NCBI RefSeq assembly: GCF_051014685.1
Contig: NC_135058.1
Coordinates: 8,160,811 to 8,224,810 of the forward strand
Length of the DNA stretch: 64,000 bases
Source: Ptiloglossa arizonensis
Lineage: Eukaryota > Arthropoda > Insecta > Hymenoptera > Colletidae
Reading direction: 5' to 3'
In this document: positions 23,060 through 35,480 of the stretch, one piece after another
Layout of the letters: every line of letters starts with the position of its first letter
Position numbering within the stretch: the stretch's first letter is position 1
The notes under the pieces: model-generated
Databases searched by the model: none
Seen by the model: only the letters and a program-made list of their open reading frames with translations
What the model was told of the DNA's origin: nothing
Program-made: the position numbers and the translations under genes

Positions 23060-26000
23060 AACAAAGAAAAAAAAAAAACGTATCGTACTTTCTCGGTCTT
23101 GGAAGAATTTGAAAATGTGAAAAATTATTCAATGGTATTCAAATGAAGACGTTTCTCTTTTCATCGTACGCTCGACTACCTTTCGTGCCATATTTTATTT
23201 TTTTATTCAACGTCTTTATTACGCGAATGCATAGGTACAAATACATGAATACGAAATAAAACAAGAAATACGTAAATACCTAAGTGGCGGGGTTCAGCTA
23301 AAATGCTTTCATTAAAACCTAACCTCGTGCATACACTTTTTCATTCCCTCGCAGGCAAACACACATACACACACACATATACAAACGCGTATACGTTCTC
23401 AGGAAATTAAAAATTAAAAACTTTAGGCCAAAGAGCGGCACGCATAAAATTACCCGGCTACAAACATTTCAGGCTACCGCGCAAGTGTAAATTGTTCGTT
23501 GTATAAACATTCTTCCAACGAGATCAAATTGTAACAAAGTTCACCATCGGAATACGTTTACAAATACGTGTGTAAACGTTCATGTTTGTTATCACGATGG
23601 TATCTAAATTCGATGTTACAGAATTTCGTAAAGTTTACCAAGTTCTATTTTCCATGGATCTGTAATTCGTTCGGTTACTAAGTTCCAGTGAATCTCGAGT
23701 CGGTGTAATCTTAACGCTAATTGTAATTTCTAAAGTAAAGTGGCGTGTTCTCCCTTGAAGACGTTCGCGGAGGATTGTGGATATAGCTGGAATGCAATCG
23801 GAGCTAATGGAGATTTTTGAGCGGTTTCCTAAATTTTGCATACGCTCGGCAAACCTTCGCTGCATTTGGCAGCATCACCCTAATTTTGGAGAAACCAGCC
23901 CGCAAATTCTACTACCGGATATTCACGTAGGATTACGATGACGTCGATATTGAGAAGCTGGAATAAAATTTGAGTTCTAATTAGAATTTTAATTTTCCCG
24001 GACCATGTAAGTACACAGAGTGCTTCTTAAATTGTGCGCATAACTTTAAGAGCGAATTTAGCATATGAAAGTTATTTTTAAAATTCACGTTTGCCCTAGA
24101 AAACCTTGTTTCTCGGTTCTTGTGTTCGTATCGTGTTAATTGTTTCTATTCCATGGTCAAAGGTGCTGCTTGAAATTAGAAATTTCATTTTAGAAAAATA
24201 CCGACAAATCGTACAGAAATGTGTATATTAATTTTTACACTCGTACCGAACGAACCGGTTTCTGAACATTCGACTAATTAATTTCAACATCGAGAGCCAC
24301 TTGAGAATATTGTCTTTTCTGGCAACGTTTGTCCCTATTTATAATTCTACTCTCCGTCAGTTCTTACATCGAAAGAGTTGGTATTTTTCATTCGGAGTTA
24401 GGTCTCGGTTAGGTATACACGAATATATCGTATCGCATTATCCTCGTAGGATTTAAATTATTAGCGCGTAACCGTTTAAACATAATATATGATTGAAACC
24501 GAGCTTGTTTCTATATTCATTATAATTTAAATCGGATACGAGATATTAAATAGAATTAACTTAACGATCCGTTATCAATTTAAAACGAGAATTATTAAAA
24601 GTTTCAATGTTATTCGAACAGCTAACCGTTATCGGTATCCGCGTAATATGCACGTGAAACGGAATCTTGTAATCGGTGCTACGCGAGCAACAATTCAAAA
24701 ACAAAACGTTTCCGTCCTTCGGTTGCCAAACCCGGTACGTTTTATCCCGAACTCTCGAAACAGTAAAAATGGTTATAACTCAGAAACAAGGTCGGATTGG
24801 ACAACTGTTTATACGCCAGTTTTTGTTTGTCTTTTTTTCTTTTTTTTTTTTTTTTCTTTTCTATTATTTTCGCGAATCTGAATTCATCGTCGACGCAACG
24901 CATTCGCGACGCGAAACGAGAAACGCCGAAATGGAATAGAAATGTTCGCATCGCGGATGAAAAATGCCGGGGCGGAAACGCGTGGAACGTAATCTCGGAA
25001 ATGACGAAGTATCCGCGGTGTAAGCTCGATTCCGCGTACCGTGGAACGGTTCGTGACAATTTTCGTTGACGTTAGTGAAAGAAAACATAGGAGAAATTGA
25101 AACCGGTTCCTCGAAGTCGCGTTATCCTTTACGATCCAGGCCGAAGTGGTACTCGTATACGTAGCACGCGTTACAACCACGTCGAGTTTCCCCGTGAACT
25201 GGTTCCTGCGCACTATATTGCCGCTGTAATCCAGATCGTCATAGACTGCAATGTTATTACTGTTACGTGCGTTCGACGTTGACCTCTCTCGTGAAAACGG
25301 TGGTGAGAGGGGAGGGGGCGATGGTGGGGTATATACGGACGTCGTGCGCATACACGTGATAATTGGAGCGGACCTGTTAACGAAGAACTCGGCCGGAACA
25401 AAGCGACCGGTTATCGTCGTGTTAACGTAATAATATTTCTCGAAAATATTTGGTAAAGCCGGTTTTACACAAGGTCCACAAACGTGAGCGTCACGCGATT
25501 CGCCTACGCTTTCGCGTCCATTACGGGTTGATCGTTAATTAACGCCGAGCCCATTGACAGGCTGCGATTGGCGGCCGATCTCCCGAATTAATTAGTCACT
25601 ATGATAAGCCGGTACGCTAGGCAATACGTCGCCTGTTTGAAGCGATACGCGGCGACGGCTGGGGATCGAAAGTAGCCAGCCCACCTGCAATTTCAGACAG
25701 CAAATAGAGCCAGGAATTTAATTTTGTCACGATACAATATCACGCCACCTGTACGTATACCGTAATGATCCGTGCACAATGTTCCAGGTACACGTACATA
25801 TGTATGAACGAAATTCTGGGACTTGGCGAGTAATTACTTTACACGTGTATCAATCGTTGCGGTTCCACCGTTATTATCGCTGCGGTGTTGGAATCGGGTG
25901 TAGTATTTTTCTGTTTGTTCTCGTCAGCGATCTCTCGAGTGGTAACAACTTTTTTTATTAATGCAACGCTACGGCCAACCTGTAACCTCTTCGAGCGCAC

Positions 26001-26076
26001 GGCGACCGCATTCCTTGCTAAACGTGTACCGATGGTAACTTTGTATTCCTTTTCTTTGCATTTTTTTTTTTTTATT
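23060..26076. other. Gene-poor stretch
   Basis: AT-rich sequence with short CA runs (23356-23380) and poly-T tracts (24830-24860). No gene or mobile element is supportable. Confidence 0.5.
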
Positions 26077-26153
26077 GATTTCTACGTTATTATAATACAT
26101 AAGTCGAGAGCAAAGTCGATGCAAGAAATTACTATTTTCGTTCGTTAATATAC
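26077..26153. repeat. Direct repeat, copy 1 (partner at 26749)
   Basis: About 77 bases beginning GATTTCTACGTTATTATAAT are repeated 672 bases downstream with only about three differences. This is much better conserved than most repeats in the window. A mariner-type element lies between the copies. Confidence 0.9.
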
Positions 26154-26220
26154 ATATGAATACATTGATATGTAAGTACAACGGTGGTCGAAACGTAGCG
26201 TATGTTTGAAAGTGTAAATA

Positions 26221-26349
26221 TCCGGTTGTTCGAAAAGTCATTTCATTCCAAAATGGAGAATATATGATTTAATAAAGTGCTTATACGCTTTAAAAAAATC
26301 GTGTTTCATGGTTTCCAAAGAAAACTAAATGACTTTCCGAATAACTTAA
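26221..26349. mobile_element. Mariner-type MITE, 129 bp
   Basis: It is flanked by TA on both sides (26219-26220 and 26350-26351). The inverted ends read TCCGGTTGTTCGAAAAGTCA and the complement of TGACTTTCCGAATAACTTAA. The interior (AAAATGGAGAATATATGATT, then AAAAATCGTGTTTCAT) matches the elements at 45.0 and 57.2 kb. It has no transposase. Confidence 0.8.
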
Positions 26350-26748
26350 TAGAATAATAAAATATACCGGATGTTACCGAACGTGTAGCACCGAACTTAC
26401 AATTTGCACACTTTCACTGGTACCACTCGTCCGGTAACCCTCTCTACTATATGTATTATATATTTAAAATATGTAAATTTTTGCTTTCTCTTGCAACGGA
26501 TAAGGTTTGGTTTCCACTTTGGTCCCTTCTCTGTACCTTATTCTATATTATTTTATTCTATTCTTCATCGAGGTAAATTTACTTCTATACATTTTCACTT
26601 TTATACATTAAGTTTCTTTTTTTTTTAATGTTTCTATAAACTCGTAATTTTTGTTCCCAAAATGGGCACAGTAGGCAAAACGTTGAATTAACAAAAAAAA
26701 ATGTTACTACTGCAAAGATTGCTTTGAAAACCGAAAACAAATACACCT

Positions 26749-26825
26749 GATTTCTACGTTATTATAATACATAAGTCGAGAGCAAAGTCGATGCAAGAAA
26801 TGACTATTTTCGTTCATTAATACAC
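26749..26825. repeat. Direct repeat, copy 2
   Basis: The downstream partner of 26077-26153, near-identical over about 77 bases. It may be a target duplication of a larger insertion or a recent segmental copy. Confidence 0.9.
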
Positions 26826-27385
26826 ATTCTTACAACTATGGTGTAGTTAACGAAAGAAACGACCTTCCTAGGGGAAAAAGAATCCCTATTGTCTACTTTA
26901 CGTCTATTGTCCCGGACACTTGTAGCGAAGTAGTCGAAAAACTTTACGAATTCATAGTTGTCAAACAACGTTCTCAGTTGCATCGTCGTTATTCAAGTCA
27001 ACGAATTAACAAATACAAGAAATAACAGTGATACTCTTTCATTACACGTGGATAGAAAAGTAGACGCTGGTAAAAAGGGGGGAATAAGTGGAAAGGCAAC
27101 GTATAATAGAAAATTAGCCAAAGAACCAAATTCAACGAAGCAGAAAGCAAATTACTTTATTATCGTATCTGACTCTGGAAACACACCTAGATGGAAATTA
27201 TATTAATTAATTATATATAGAGCCATCCGTTAAGAAAAGTGAAGTTTCCTTTGGCAGGAGAAGTGGCGGGTGGTTTTCCAAGTCGATGCTTTCGTTGCTC
27301 CCACTATTATTTCCTTATATAATATCTTCTTCGTGGAAACTTGTTGGAAACTTGAATTAACCACTTGCTGTGCTTTTCATTTTAG

Positions 27386-27531
27386 AGACTCGTTCTGTCA
27401 CCTTTTCGTCGAACAATTATACGAGCTGGACGATACTTTGTCTCCGGCCAGAAGCCTCCTGGAAACGTTGAATAGAGCCCGATGTCGTGTCACCTTCCTG
27501 TGAAAAGAAAATGACGGATCGAGGGAAAAGG
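27386..27531 (+). CDS. Unrecognised exon-like stretch with strong splice sites
   Basis: A good acceptor (gcttttcattttag) and a good donor (GGAAAAG then gtaaga at 27532) bound 146 bases. One frame reads DSFCHLFVEQLYELDDTLSP then stops at TGA 27501-27503. A second frame has an ATG at 27510 in an A-rich context (MTDRGK) reaching the donor. It could therefore be a first coding exon with a 5' UTR, or a chance pair of sites. No family is recognised. Confidence 0.2.
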
Positions 27532-28379
27532 TAAGATTTTATGGCGTTCTCTACGTTCGGGTACTTCGCATGGTAGATAAAACGCATCCGCGCTTGTCGT
27601 TTTGAAGGAAACTACAATGCTAGTTGTAAGCGAAGAGAAACATTTCGAACTTGTATATGGCGCAGATGTGGTTCGTATTGGATTTCCGATCTTAACAGTG
27701 GAACGGTTCTTGTAAGTTCTGAAAACTTTCCGAAAGCTCTTCGTAAAATTATCAGCACGGAGTTGTTCGACGAGATTAATAAACTATAAAGTCGCGATAA
27801 AATTATCACGGTTACCACGACTTGAGAAATCATTTCGAACGTCGAAGCAAAAGAATTCTTAACAATGAGAATGAAACGAGACGCGTCACCGTTAAAAGTT
27901 CAATTTTACAAAGATTACTCCTTTCATACGAACGAACGAGAAGTGATAATTTTATCTTGTAACATTACGAAATATTATCGAAAGTACAGAGGGACTTTCG
28001 GTCTGACGCGATACCAGGATGAAATTACCTGCGTCGAAACTTCCCACTCGCGGGGAATATTCACGAAGTGTCTCGCTCTGATTTTGATGAAACCTCGCGT
28101 GTTTGCGGCGCAAGCAAAATTAAGAGACTTCAAGAGTTTCCAAAATAGCAGCAGAAGGGCGAAACTTTGAAAGGTGTTTTCGGTCCTCGAATTCGAGTTT
28201 CCATAGCTGCTGTAACAGCATTAATTTCCTCGTCTCGAAAAGTACGCGAACTTTCGTTAAAATCGGCGTGGAACGTGTCGCGTGTTTTGTAACGAGTGCG
28301 ACGCAAAACGGTGCAAAAAGAAAAAGAAAAAAAATTATGCCGTTGGGGCTCGTAAAGAAATTTTAACAAATACAAGTCG

Positions 28380-29765
28380 TGGCATTTCAACGTTTAAGAT
28401 ACGATCGCGAAACGCGAGCACGAAATTTTCGCACGGCAGCGTATGCTAAACGTTCTAATTTTACAAGATCCGTGCGATCAAAATCAACTGGCCGTTCAAG
28501 GCCAGTGTTCGTATCCCGGTCGTTTATCTACACCGTCGCGCCATCTCTCGTCCCTTCGTTCAACCATTCGAGCACATGTCCCGCGTCTCCCGGACAAAGA
28601 AGCAAGTTGACAGAGTGTGAAAGTAGAAAGTCTGCCAGGCGTGATTCCCAGCGGGAGAAGTATCTTTGAACGACCGGTTGATTTCGTTTCGATGATCAAC
28701 GCTAACGGATGCTCGACTTTTACCGAATCGAAACGACGAACCCGCTACAGAACAATTTCTTTCCGTTTGGACCATTTTCGTTTCACTCAAAGGAGAAAGG
28801 TTAACGCAAAAGAAAGACTTACGGAATTGCGAATATCGCTTGTTTCGCATTGGATGCAACGAAACGGTGGAAAAATTGTACCACGAGAACGATCGCGTTT
28901 CGCGCGTTGAAACATTTCACAAGTATACGCGCATCGTGATCTTTCAACGGTTAAAATACAATTTTTCACAGCGCGCGTTGAAGGGTTTGAATCTCGCGAG
29001 ATTCATCAGCGTACGTCCGAACCAAATTAACCGATCGCTCAAGGCCACCGCGAGCCTAACCCCACCACATCGCTCGACTACCCGGTCGCGCCATCTCTAT
29101 ACTCCTCGCACAACTTTCGAAGCACACGCTCCCTGTCTCTCGAACGGAGAACCGAGCTGACGGAATACGAAAGTAGCAATTCTGTCAGCCGTGATTCCCA
29201 GCGAGAGAAGTGTTCTCGAGTAACCAATTAATTTCGTCCTGACGCTAAATGTTAACAGATGCTCGACTACGATCGTAACGAAACTAAGAATCGTTCCTTT
29301 CTACGTGGATAATTTTCGTTTTACTCCGAGGAGAAAAGCTAGCACAATGGGGACACAGAATTGCGAACGGTACTCGTTCCCAATTGGTTACGATAAAACG
29401 ATCGAAAAATTACCTTGAAAGAACAGTTGTGTCCCAGATCGGTTAAAATACAATTACCGAACGCGATTTCACCGCAACATTCCCCGTGTATTCGAATCTC
29501 GCGAGATTTATCAGCGCGTAATCTCCAAGCCGAATCAATCGGCCGCTCAAGGCCACCGCGAGTTTACCCCCACCACTCGATACGTTTCCACAACGCGCCA
29601 TCTCTGCCCCGTTCGCTCAACCATTCGAGCACACGCTCCCTGTCTCTCGAACGAAGAATCGAGCTGACGGAATACGAAAGTAGCAATTCTACCGGGCGTG
29701 ATTCCCGACTGGAGAAGTGTCCTTGAGCAACCAGTTGATTTCGTTCCGGTTCTGCTAATAAACGT
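28380..29765. repeat. Three-copy tandem repeat, about 0.5 kb unit
   Basis: The anchor TCAAGGCCA occurs near 28496, 29039 and 29547 (steps of 543 and 508 bases). Each is followed by CGCGCCATCTCT, an ACATG/CACGC-TCCC-TCTC block, CTGACGGAATACGAAAGTAG or its variant, and GTGATTCCC. Copies are clearly diverged. No coding frame is shared by the copies. Confidence 0.85.
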
Positions 29766-32700
29766 TACGGTAAAACTCGAAACCGGGGAACGTTGCTCGT
29801 TATTCGTGAAATTTTCCATTTTCCTCCGCCGTGGAAATCCAGCTCCGCGCGATACCGGGGAACGTGGGTAAACTTCCGGTTGGGCTCTGCGGTTGTTTCT
29901 TGTACCGTGTACAACGATGCCGGGATTACGTCGCGAAAACAGGGTCCCGTGGTTTTCTCGCGCGGGTTCCGGTATTTCCGACAAATATACGGGTGGTCTT
30001 TTGGGCGGGCTATTGAGTACGTCGTTCCCGGGGAATTTCGCGGTGGTCCATGAAAACGAGGGGACGGGGGGGAATTATGAGGGCGGCGGTGAGCCGGGAG
30101 GAAAATCTCTCACAACTCGTGCGACAGAACGAACGGACGGTAATGTTCCGCGGTCGGACAGAAATGAAATTCCGGTGATATAACCGTTCGAATTCACGGA
30201 CAGTGGCGGACGGTTCGTAGTCGGGGTGGGGGATGCCGTGTCGGTCGTGGTGGGGATGGGTGGACAGTAAATCGTCCCGATAAATGGGGAACGCCACTTC
30301 TTCTCCCCGAGTACGTGCACCCGTTTCTTTTCTTTTGGCTCGGACGGAGTCACCGGGCCACGTCTCCCCTGCTTTGGAACCCACGTACCAAGACGATGGT
30401 CCTTTTTCCCGGGAGCGTTGACAACGTTTTCAGTTCCCACCACTCACCCCTCCACCCATTGCGGTTGCTTTTTACTTTTATCATTAGCACCCCGCGAAGA
30501 GGTATCGAGCGAACAGTGGGAGACGGAGGATGGGTAAGAAGATTGATCGTCGGTAATGAAAGTATGTATTTAGACTGTTGAGGTGAAACGGGTCAACGAT
30601 TCCGTCCCGGGGAAAACAACGGTCTCGAGTTGATTGGCGGAGTTGAACTTCATCGAGCAGGTTACCGTTATATACGAGGCTTCGGATGAACCGTACAGAG
30701 TGCTCCGTATATCGCGATAGATATTTCTTCAGGAATAATTCAATTACTCGATCTTGGATACAATCTACCTAGGTCTCTCTATAAGTTTCCGAAGATTCGT
30801 CGAGCAGTCGATCGAAAGATCTCTCGGTGAAAAATTGTGACGATTTCTCGGCGAATGCTTTTATTAATCTTTCGGGGCGTTTTGAAGCGCGTATCCGTTA
30901 AATGATGTCGAAGCGATCGAAACAAATGGTAGTCGAAAGGGGGCTAGGTCTTGTAAATAAGCTGCACCAGGGAGAACTTTCCGATCCAATGAATCTTAGT
31001 CTCGGCGGCATTTTCTTCTTTAGTTGAAATGAAAAATTACTCGAAATCGTGCTTACTACGGTTTTTTGAGGTTACGAGTCGGCCACGGACGACGGGTTTT
31101 CAACTGTTTGAAAGTTAGCCTCGCGTGCACACTTTGATACCCTAACGCGACAGGGAAACGAAGTTTCGTTTAAACAAGTGCCACGGTTCCGTTGATTCAA
31201 GAACCGTGGTGACGTACACGTATCGCGATCGTAAATATTCTGTTTCGAAAAACGAATCGTTTCAAATTCGATTTCGTAAAACCCGGCGAGACGTTGAAAG
31301 GAAATTCTTTTACCGATTGATCTTAAAGGTAGATTTCAGAGGTTAACTTCGTTCTCTTTTAAATTGGAACGCGGTGTTCCTCGCGGTCTTGCGGAGGGTC
31401 CGTGGAGGACTTCAACGATCCGCAATAATGCGATTAAAACGATCTCGAGTATGAAAAATTTAAGAGGACCGTGTCGGACTATCTGTGTTCGAAATGTCCG
31501 CGAATTGAAGACGTTCCGGTCCGGGGCGATGAATAAATGAAAATTGAACTCTGTTAACAATTTCCACGGTGAAGTGGCTCGAGTGCTGGATACACGGTTA
31601 ATACGGGAAAAGAGAGAAACGGAACGTTACAAAGGCAGCTGGTGGCGTGCGTGCCAGATCTATTAAATCTGACAGCTACGATGAAACTGACTGTTGGTTG
31701 ATTGAAACCATCGGTGATTGGTGTTGAGCGTGTCGTTAGAGTGACGAGTCGTAAATTTATTCGATATTCTAGCGCATCACCGATGCGGCACGAATGCACT
31801 ACCCCTGTTCCAACTTAATACAACAGAGCCGGAAGTTTTACGGGAATACGAGTCACGAGACTGTTCGCGGTTTAATCGTAAATTATATACGTTAAGACGT
31901 AATTCCGGAGACGGTGGTTAACAAAGTTAGACTTTGGAATTTTTCTATCGGAATGGATTTCGCACTGTTATCTTTCTACGAGGAATTTCTAGACCGAACC
32001 GATCGCGTTATACCGGTGTCGCGATTCGGTTCTTCCTGAACGATCGGTAGTGAGGAGGGAGGAAGGGAGGGGCGTTTCCAACTTCCGTTTTTGGCTCGAC
32101 GGTACAATTTTCATCATTTGGACGCAAGAGTTACGGGGATTTCGGAAATTTGCGAATGAAAAACTCCAAAGTAGATCACCGGTGTCGTTCGATACGTCGT
32201 CCGAGGATGGCAGTTTACGACTTCGCGTACGTCAAAAATCCAGGACAACGTATACTCTGTATGTGCTTCAAAATTGTACATTTTCGAAGTTCATCCCGGA
32301 ACTCTGTGTCCGGAATATAAACCTATCTTCCGTGACTTCCGAGTAAAAGGATCTGGTATCGCTCGGGATCGTCGGGCGGAACTTGGAGAAAACTTAATTG
32401 TACGCGTGCAACCGTGCTCCGCGTAAACAACATTTTGCGAATAAATAGACTTGAAATCCTCCGTGGAATCAATAGACGCAATTTACTTGGCGCGAATCCC
32501 TCCGTGGGAAACCCGCGGTGGTGCATCTTACAACGCCTTCTTGCGTTTAACGGGAGCACGAGAGTCATAAACGAAAGGTATAAACGGAGTTTATGGAAAT
32601 CTGTCGAGCTTCAAAAGACATCAATGTCGGTTTAAGATCAAGGGAGATAATTTTAACTTCTCGCTGTGAGACGAAAGTGGAGGACGATCTGAATTTCTCG

Positions 32701-33009
32701 GACAGAACCGAGAGAAACCATCGAAGGATCGGTTGTCAATTTTAAAACATCGTTCTCGATTACCGTGACGAATCTCGAGTGAATGGAAGACAAATTAGAG
32801 ACGATATTTGAGCAACGTGTACCCCCACCGACGAAGAAAATAACGAGTTCTTCGAGCATTTGAAATTGCTCTTCTCGAAAAAAAAAAAAAAAGAAAAAGA
32901 AAGAAAGAAAGAAAATCGTTCTTTTTCCGGACTTGTGACCGCGGGCGTAAGCACGGATCGTGTACTTTAATGTTCAAAGAAAAACACAATGGCTGGTTCC
33001 AAACGAAGC
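29766..33009. other. Gene-poor stretch
   Basis: It has GC-rich patches (29.8-30.5 kb) with G-runs, then AT-balanced sequence with no supportable gene. An A-rich run lies at 32879-32912. Confidence 0.5.
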
Positions 33010-33420
33010 GTTAATTTCAACACAGAAGTCCGTTTGAAAACGGTGTCGTTAACTCTGATGGGACACGAGAATAAACCACTTCGAATTACTCAATTCTCGC
33101 CAGACGATTACGACGGAGCTTCACTGCAGACAACAGATCGTTTGCAGCAAGCTTTAATTGAAAAGAGACGCGCACTTGTGAGCTGAAGAGGCGTCATTCT
33201 CCATCAGGACGACGCAAGTGTCTTTCAAACCGAAACTAAAGATCCGTGCTGCGGAACATATGCCACACTCTCTACGTTTTCTCTCCGATATTGCGCCGTC
33301 GGATTTTCACGCACTGTAAACCACGGAAACGCTTCCTTCCCGGTGAAAATGTTGAGAATTAAAAAAATGCGGTACGGGGGATTAAAAAACACTTTGTTAC
33401 GAATCCAATTGCCCCGGGTT
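33010..33420 (+). pseudogene. Mariner transposase relic
   Basis: The translation, after changing frame several times, follows the C-terminal half of mariner transposase. HFELLN and QTITTELHCRQQ come first, then RGVILHQDDA (the catalytic region usually HxDNARPH, with the second key position altered), then SDIAPSDFHAL (family YSPDLAPSDYHLF), then a degraded KNAV..IKKHF segment. Frameshifts near 33120-33240 and in-frame stops make it non-functional. No inverted ends were found. The assignment to the mariner family is firm; the subfamily is not known. Confidence 0.75.
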
Positions 33421-34718
33421 CGCAACGTGCAGTGACTTTAGTTTACAACGAACGTACGTGGAAACGGAATCTATTACCGAGCAGGCTTTTACGAGATTGA
33501 TCAGCGGAGAGTTAATAGAATTTGTAAAGAGAAACTCCGAAGGATGTCGTGCGAGACACTGGCGAGCGTACATTGACGGAAATTTATACGGTGAAACGTT
33601 ACAGAAATTTAAACAGCAGCTTCGTAGAAAGTCGTTTGAAAATGTTCTTAGAAAACAGAATTGAAAATTGACTTGAGAATTGTCGATACAACGATCGGTC
33701 GAAGTGTTTGTATTTTGAAAAATTTCTCCATTAAGAATAGAACGAACGGAACTCTCATATTCGTTCAAATTTTTCGATTCTACTCCAAAAGCTACTCCAA
33801 AATCGCAGTTGTTACAAAAAAATGGTTAGGAGAATTTTGTTAAATAAAAATAATGTTTAATCGGTGCTTGTCTTCGCCACAAGCACCCAGGAGCTCGTTC
33901 TCAGGTTCGCCGGTTCGATGGTCGTAATTCATTAAAAAAGTCTCGGTACTTGGAGATTGAATTTCAATAATAATTCCACCGTTCCTCACCTATCGTGAAT
34001 TTTACACGTATGTACACTCTGTTGTATATTCGTATATATATTTCGCGTTCCCAAGTACAAAAAAATAACTAGATAATCGTGTTACGAAGTAAACAGAAAA
34101 ATTCGGGGTCAGATCGAAGCCCGCGCGGTACAACGAAACGATTTTTCAGGCTCATAAGAAAATCATTACGTCACTCATGCACACGCCTAATAATTTTTCA
34201 TATCCCGCCATCCGTCTTTCCTTTTTCGTTTCAGCCGGACACGCGCCGCTCCCATTCATTCCCGTTCCTCCCTTTGTCCCTTTTCTTTCGATGCTTCCCG
34301 TAGGGAAGCTTGTGTGCGCGCGTGGATAATCGATGGGCGAGTGCCCGCGGCTGAAACGAGACCACCAAGATTCAGATTTAACCTAATTTGCCGAACGAAT
34401 TGCTCCGTCCCTCTCGTGATTGGTCGTATTGCGCTATCGGCCCGTAGCGAAACTGTGAAGGGGTGGGGGGAGAGAGAAAGCTCTCTCGACTCACAAGAGA
34501 GGGGCCGTTCGACGATACCGAGGAGTGGGGGTACGTGTCGGCCCCCACGGATCAAAGTAAATTTATGCTCTACAAATTGTACCGAGCCGACGTGCGAATA
34601 CACACGAGCGTCGAGCGTAATGCAGAACTATCGACAGTGTGGTGGCATCGGACAATGGAGATTTAATACCGGCACCGGTAATCGTTGTTCGTGATCAGTG
34701 ACATGTGTAAGGAGTGGG
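33421..34718. other. Gene-poor stretch
   Basis: A 68-codon frame at 33458-33664 reads plausibly but is not recognised. The remainder is mixed sequence with a GT/TA run near 34020-34040 and G-rich tracts at 34455-34475. Confidence 0.45.
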
Positions 34719-35480
34719 AGAAGTAACGGGTGTTTCTACTCTATTGCGGATAGGTATACCGTTGTAGAAGTAACGGGTGTTTCTATTCTATTGTAGATAT
34801 GTATACCATTATACTTTATACCTGGTACATCGATACAATAGGTACACCCGTTACTTCTTCCATTCCTCTGCACGGTGCTCCCCTACTCTTTATATATAAT
34901 ATTCGCTTTATTTTTCTGGCTACCTGTAATTATCATACCACTATACCGAATGTAAAGTATGACGGTATACGTATCTATAATAGAATAGAAACACCCGTTA
35001 CTTCTCCCACTCCACCGCACAATGCTTCCCCACTTACACATGGAATTCGGTTTACTTTCTGGTTACCTACTTCTGATGCACCTATTGTATCCGTACACAG
35101 GATATAAGATATAACGGTATACGTAACTGCAATACAATACGAACACCCGTTACTTCTCCCACTTCACTGCAAGGTACTCCCCTACTCTTTACATATAATA
35201 TTCGCCTTATTTTTTGGCTACCTGTAATTATCATATTACTAGACCAGATGTAAAGTATGACGGTATACCTATCTACAATAGAATAAAACACCCGTTACTT
35301 CCCCACTTATACATTGTATTCGGTTTACTTTTCTGGTTAGCTACTTCTGATGCACCTATCGTATCCGTACACAGGATATAAGATACAACGGTATACGTAA
35401 CTGCAATACAGTAAGAACACCCGTTACTTCTCCCACTCCACCGCACGATACTCCACCCACTTACTTTCCCGGCTACGCTG
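34719..35480. repeat. Dimeric (A-B-A-B) tandem array
   Basis: The block ACACCCGTTACTTC begins units at 34844, 34991, 35143, 35288 and 35417. Units 1 and 3 share CTCTTTAxATATAATATTCG, and units 2 and 4 share ATTCGGTTTACTTT and GATGCACCTAT. Like copies lie 299 and 297 bases apart, so the true period is an A+B dimer. Two inverted copies of the block (GAAGTAACGGGTGT) lie at 34719-34733 and 34767-34780. Confidence 0.9.
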
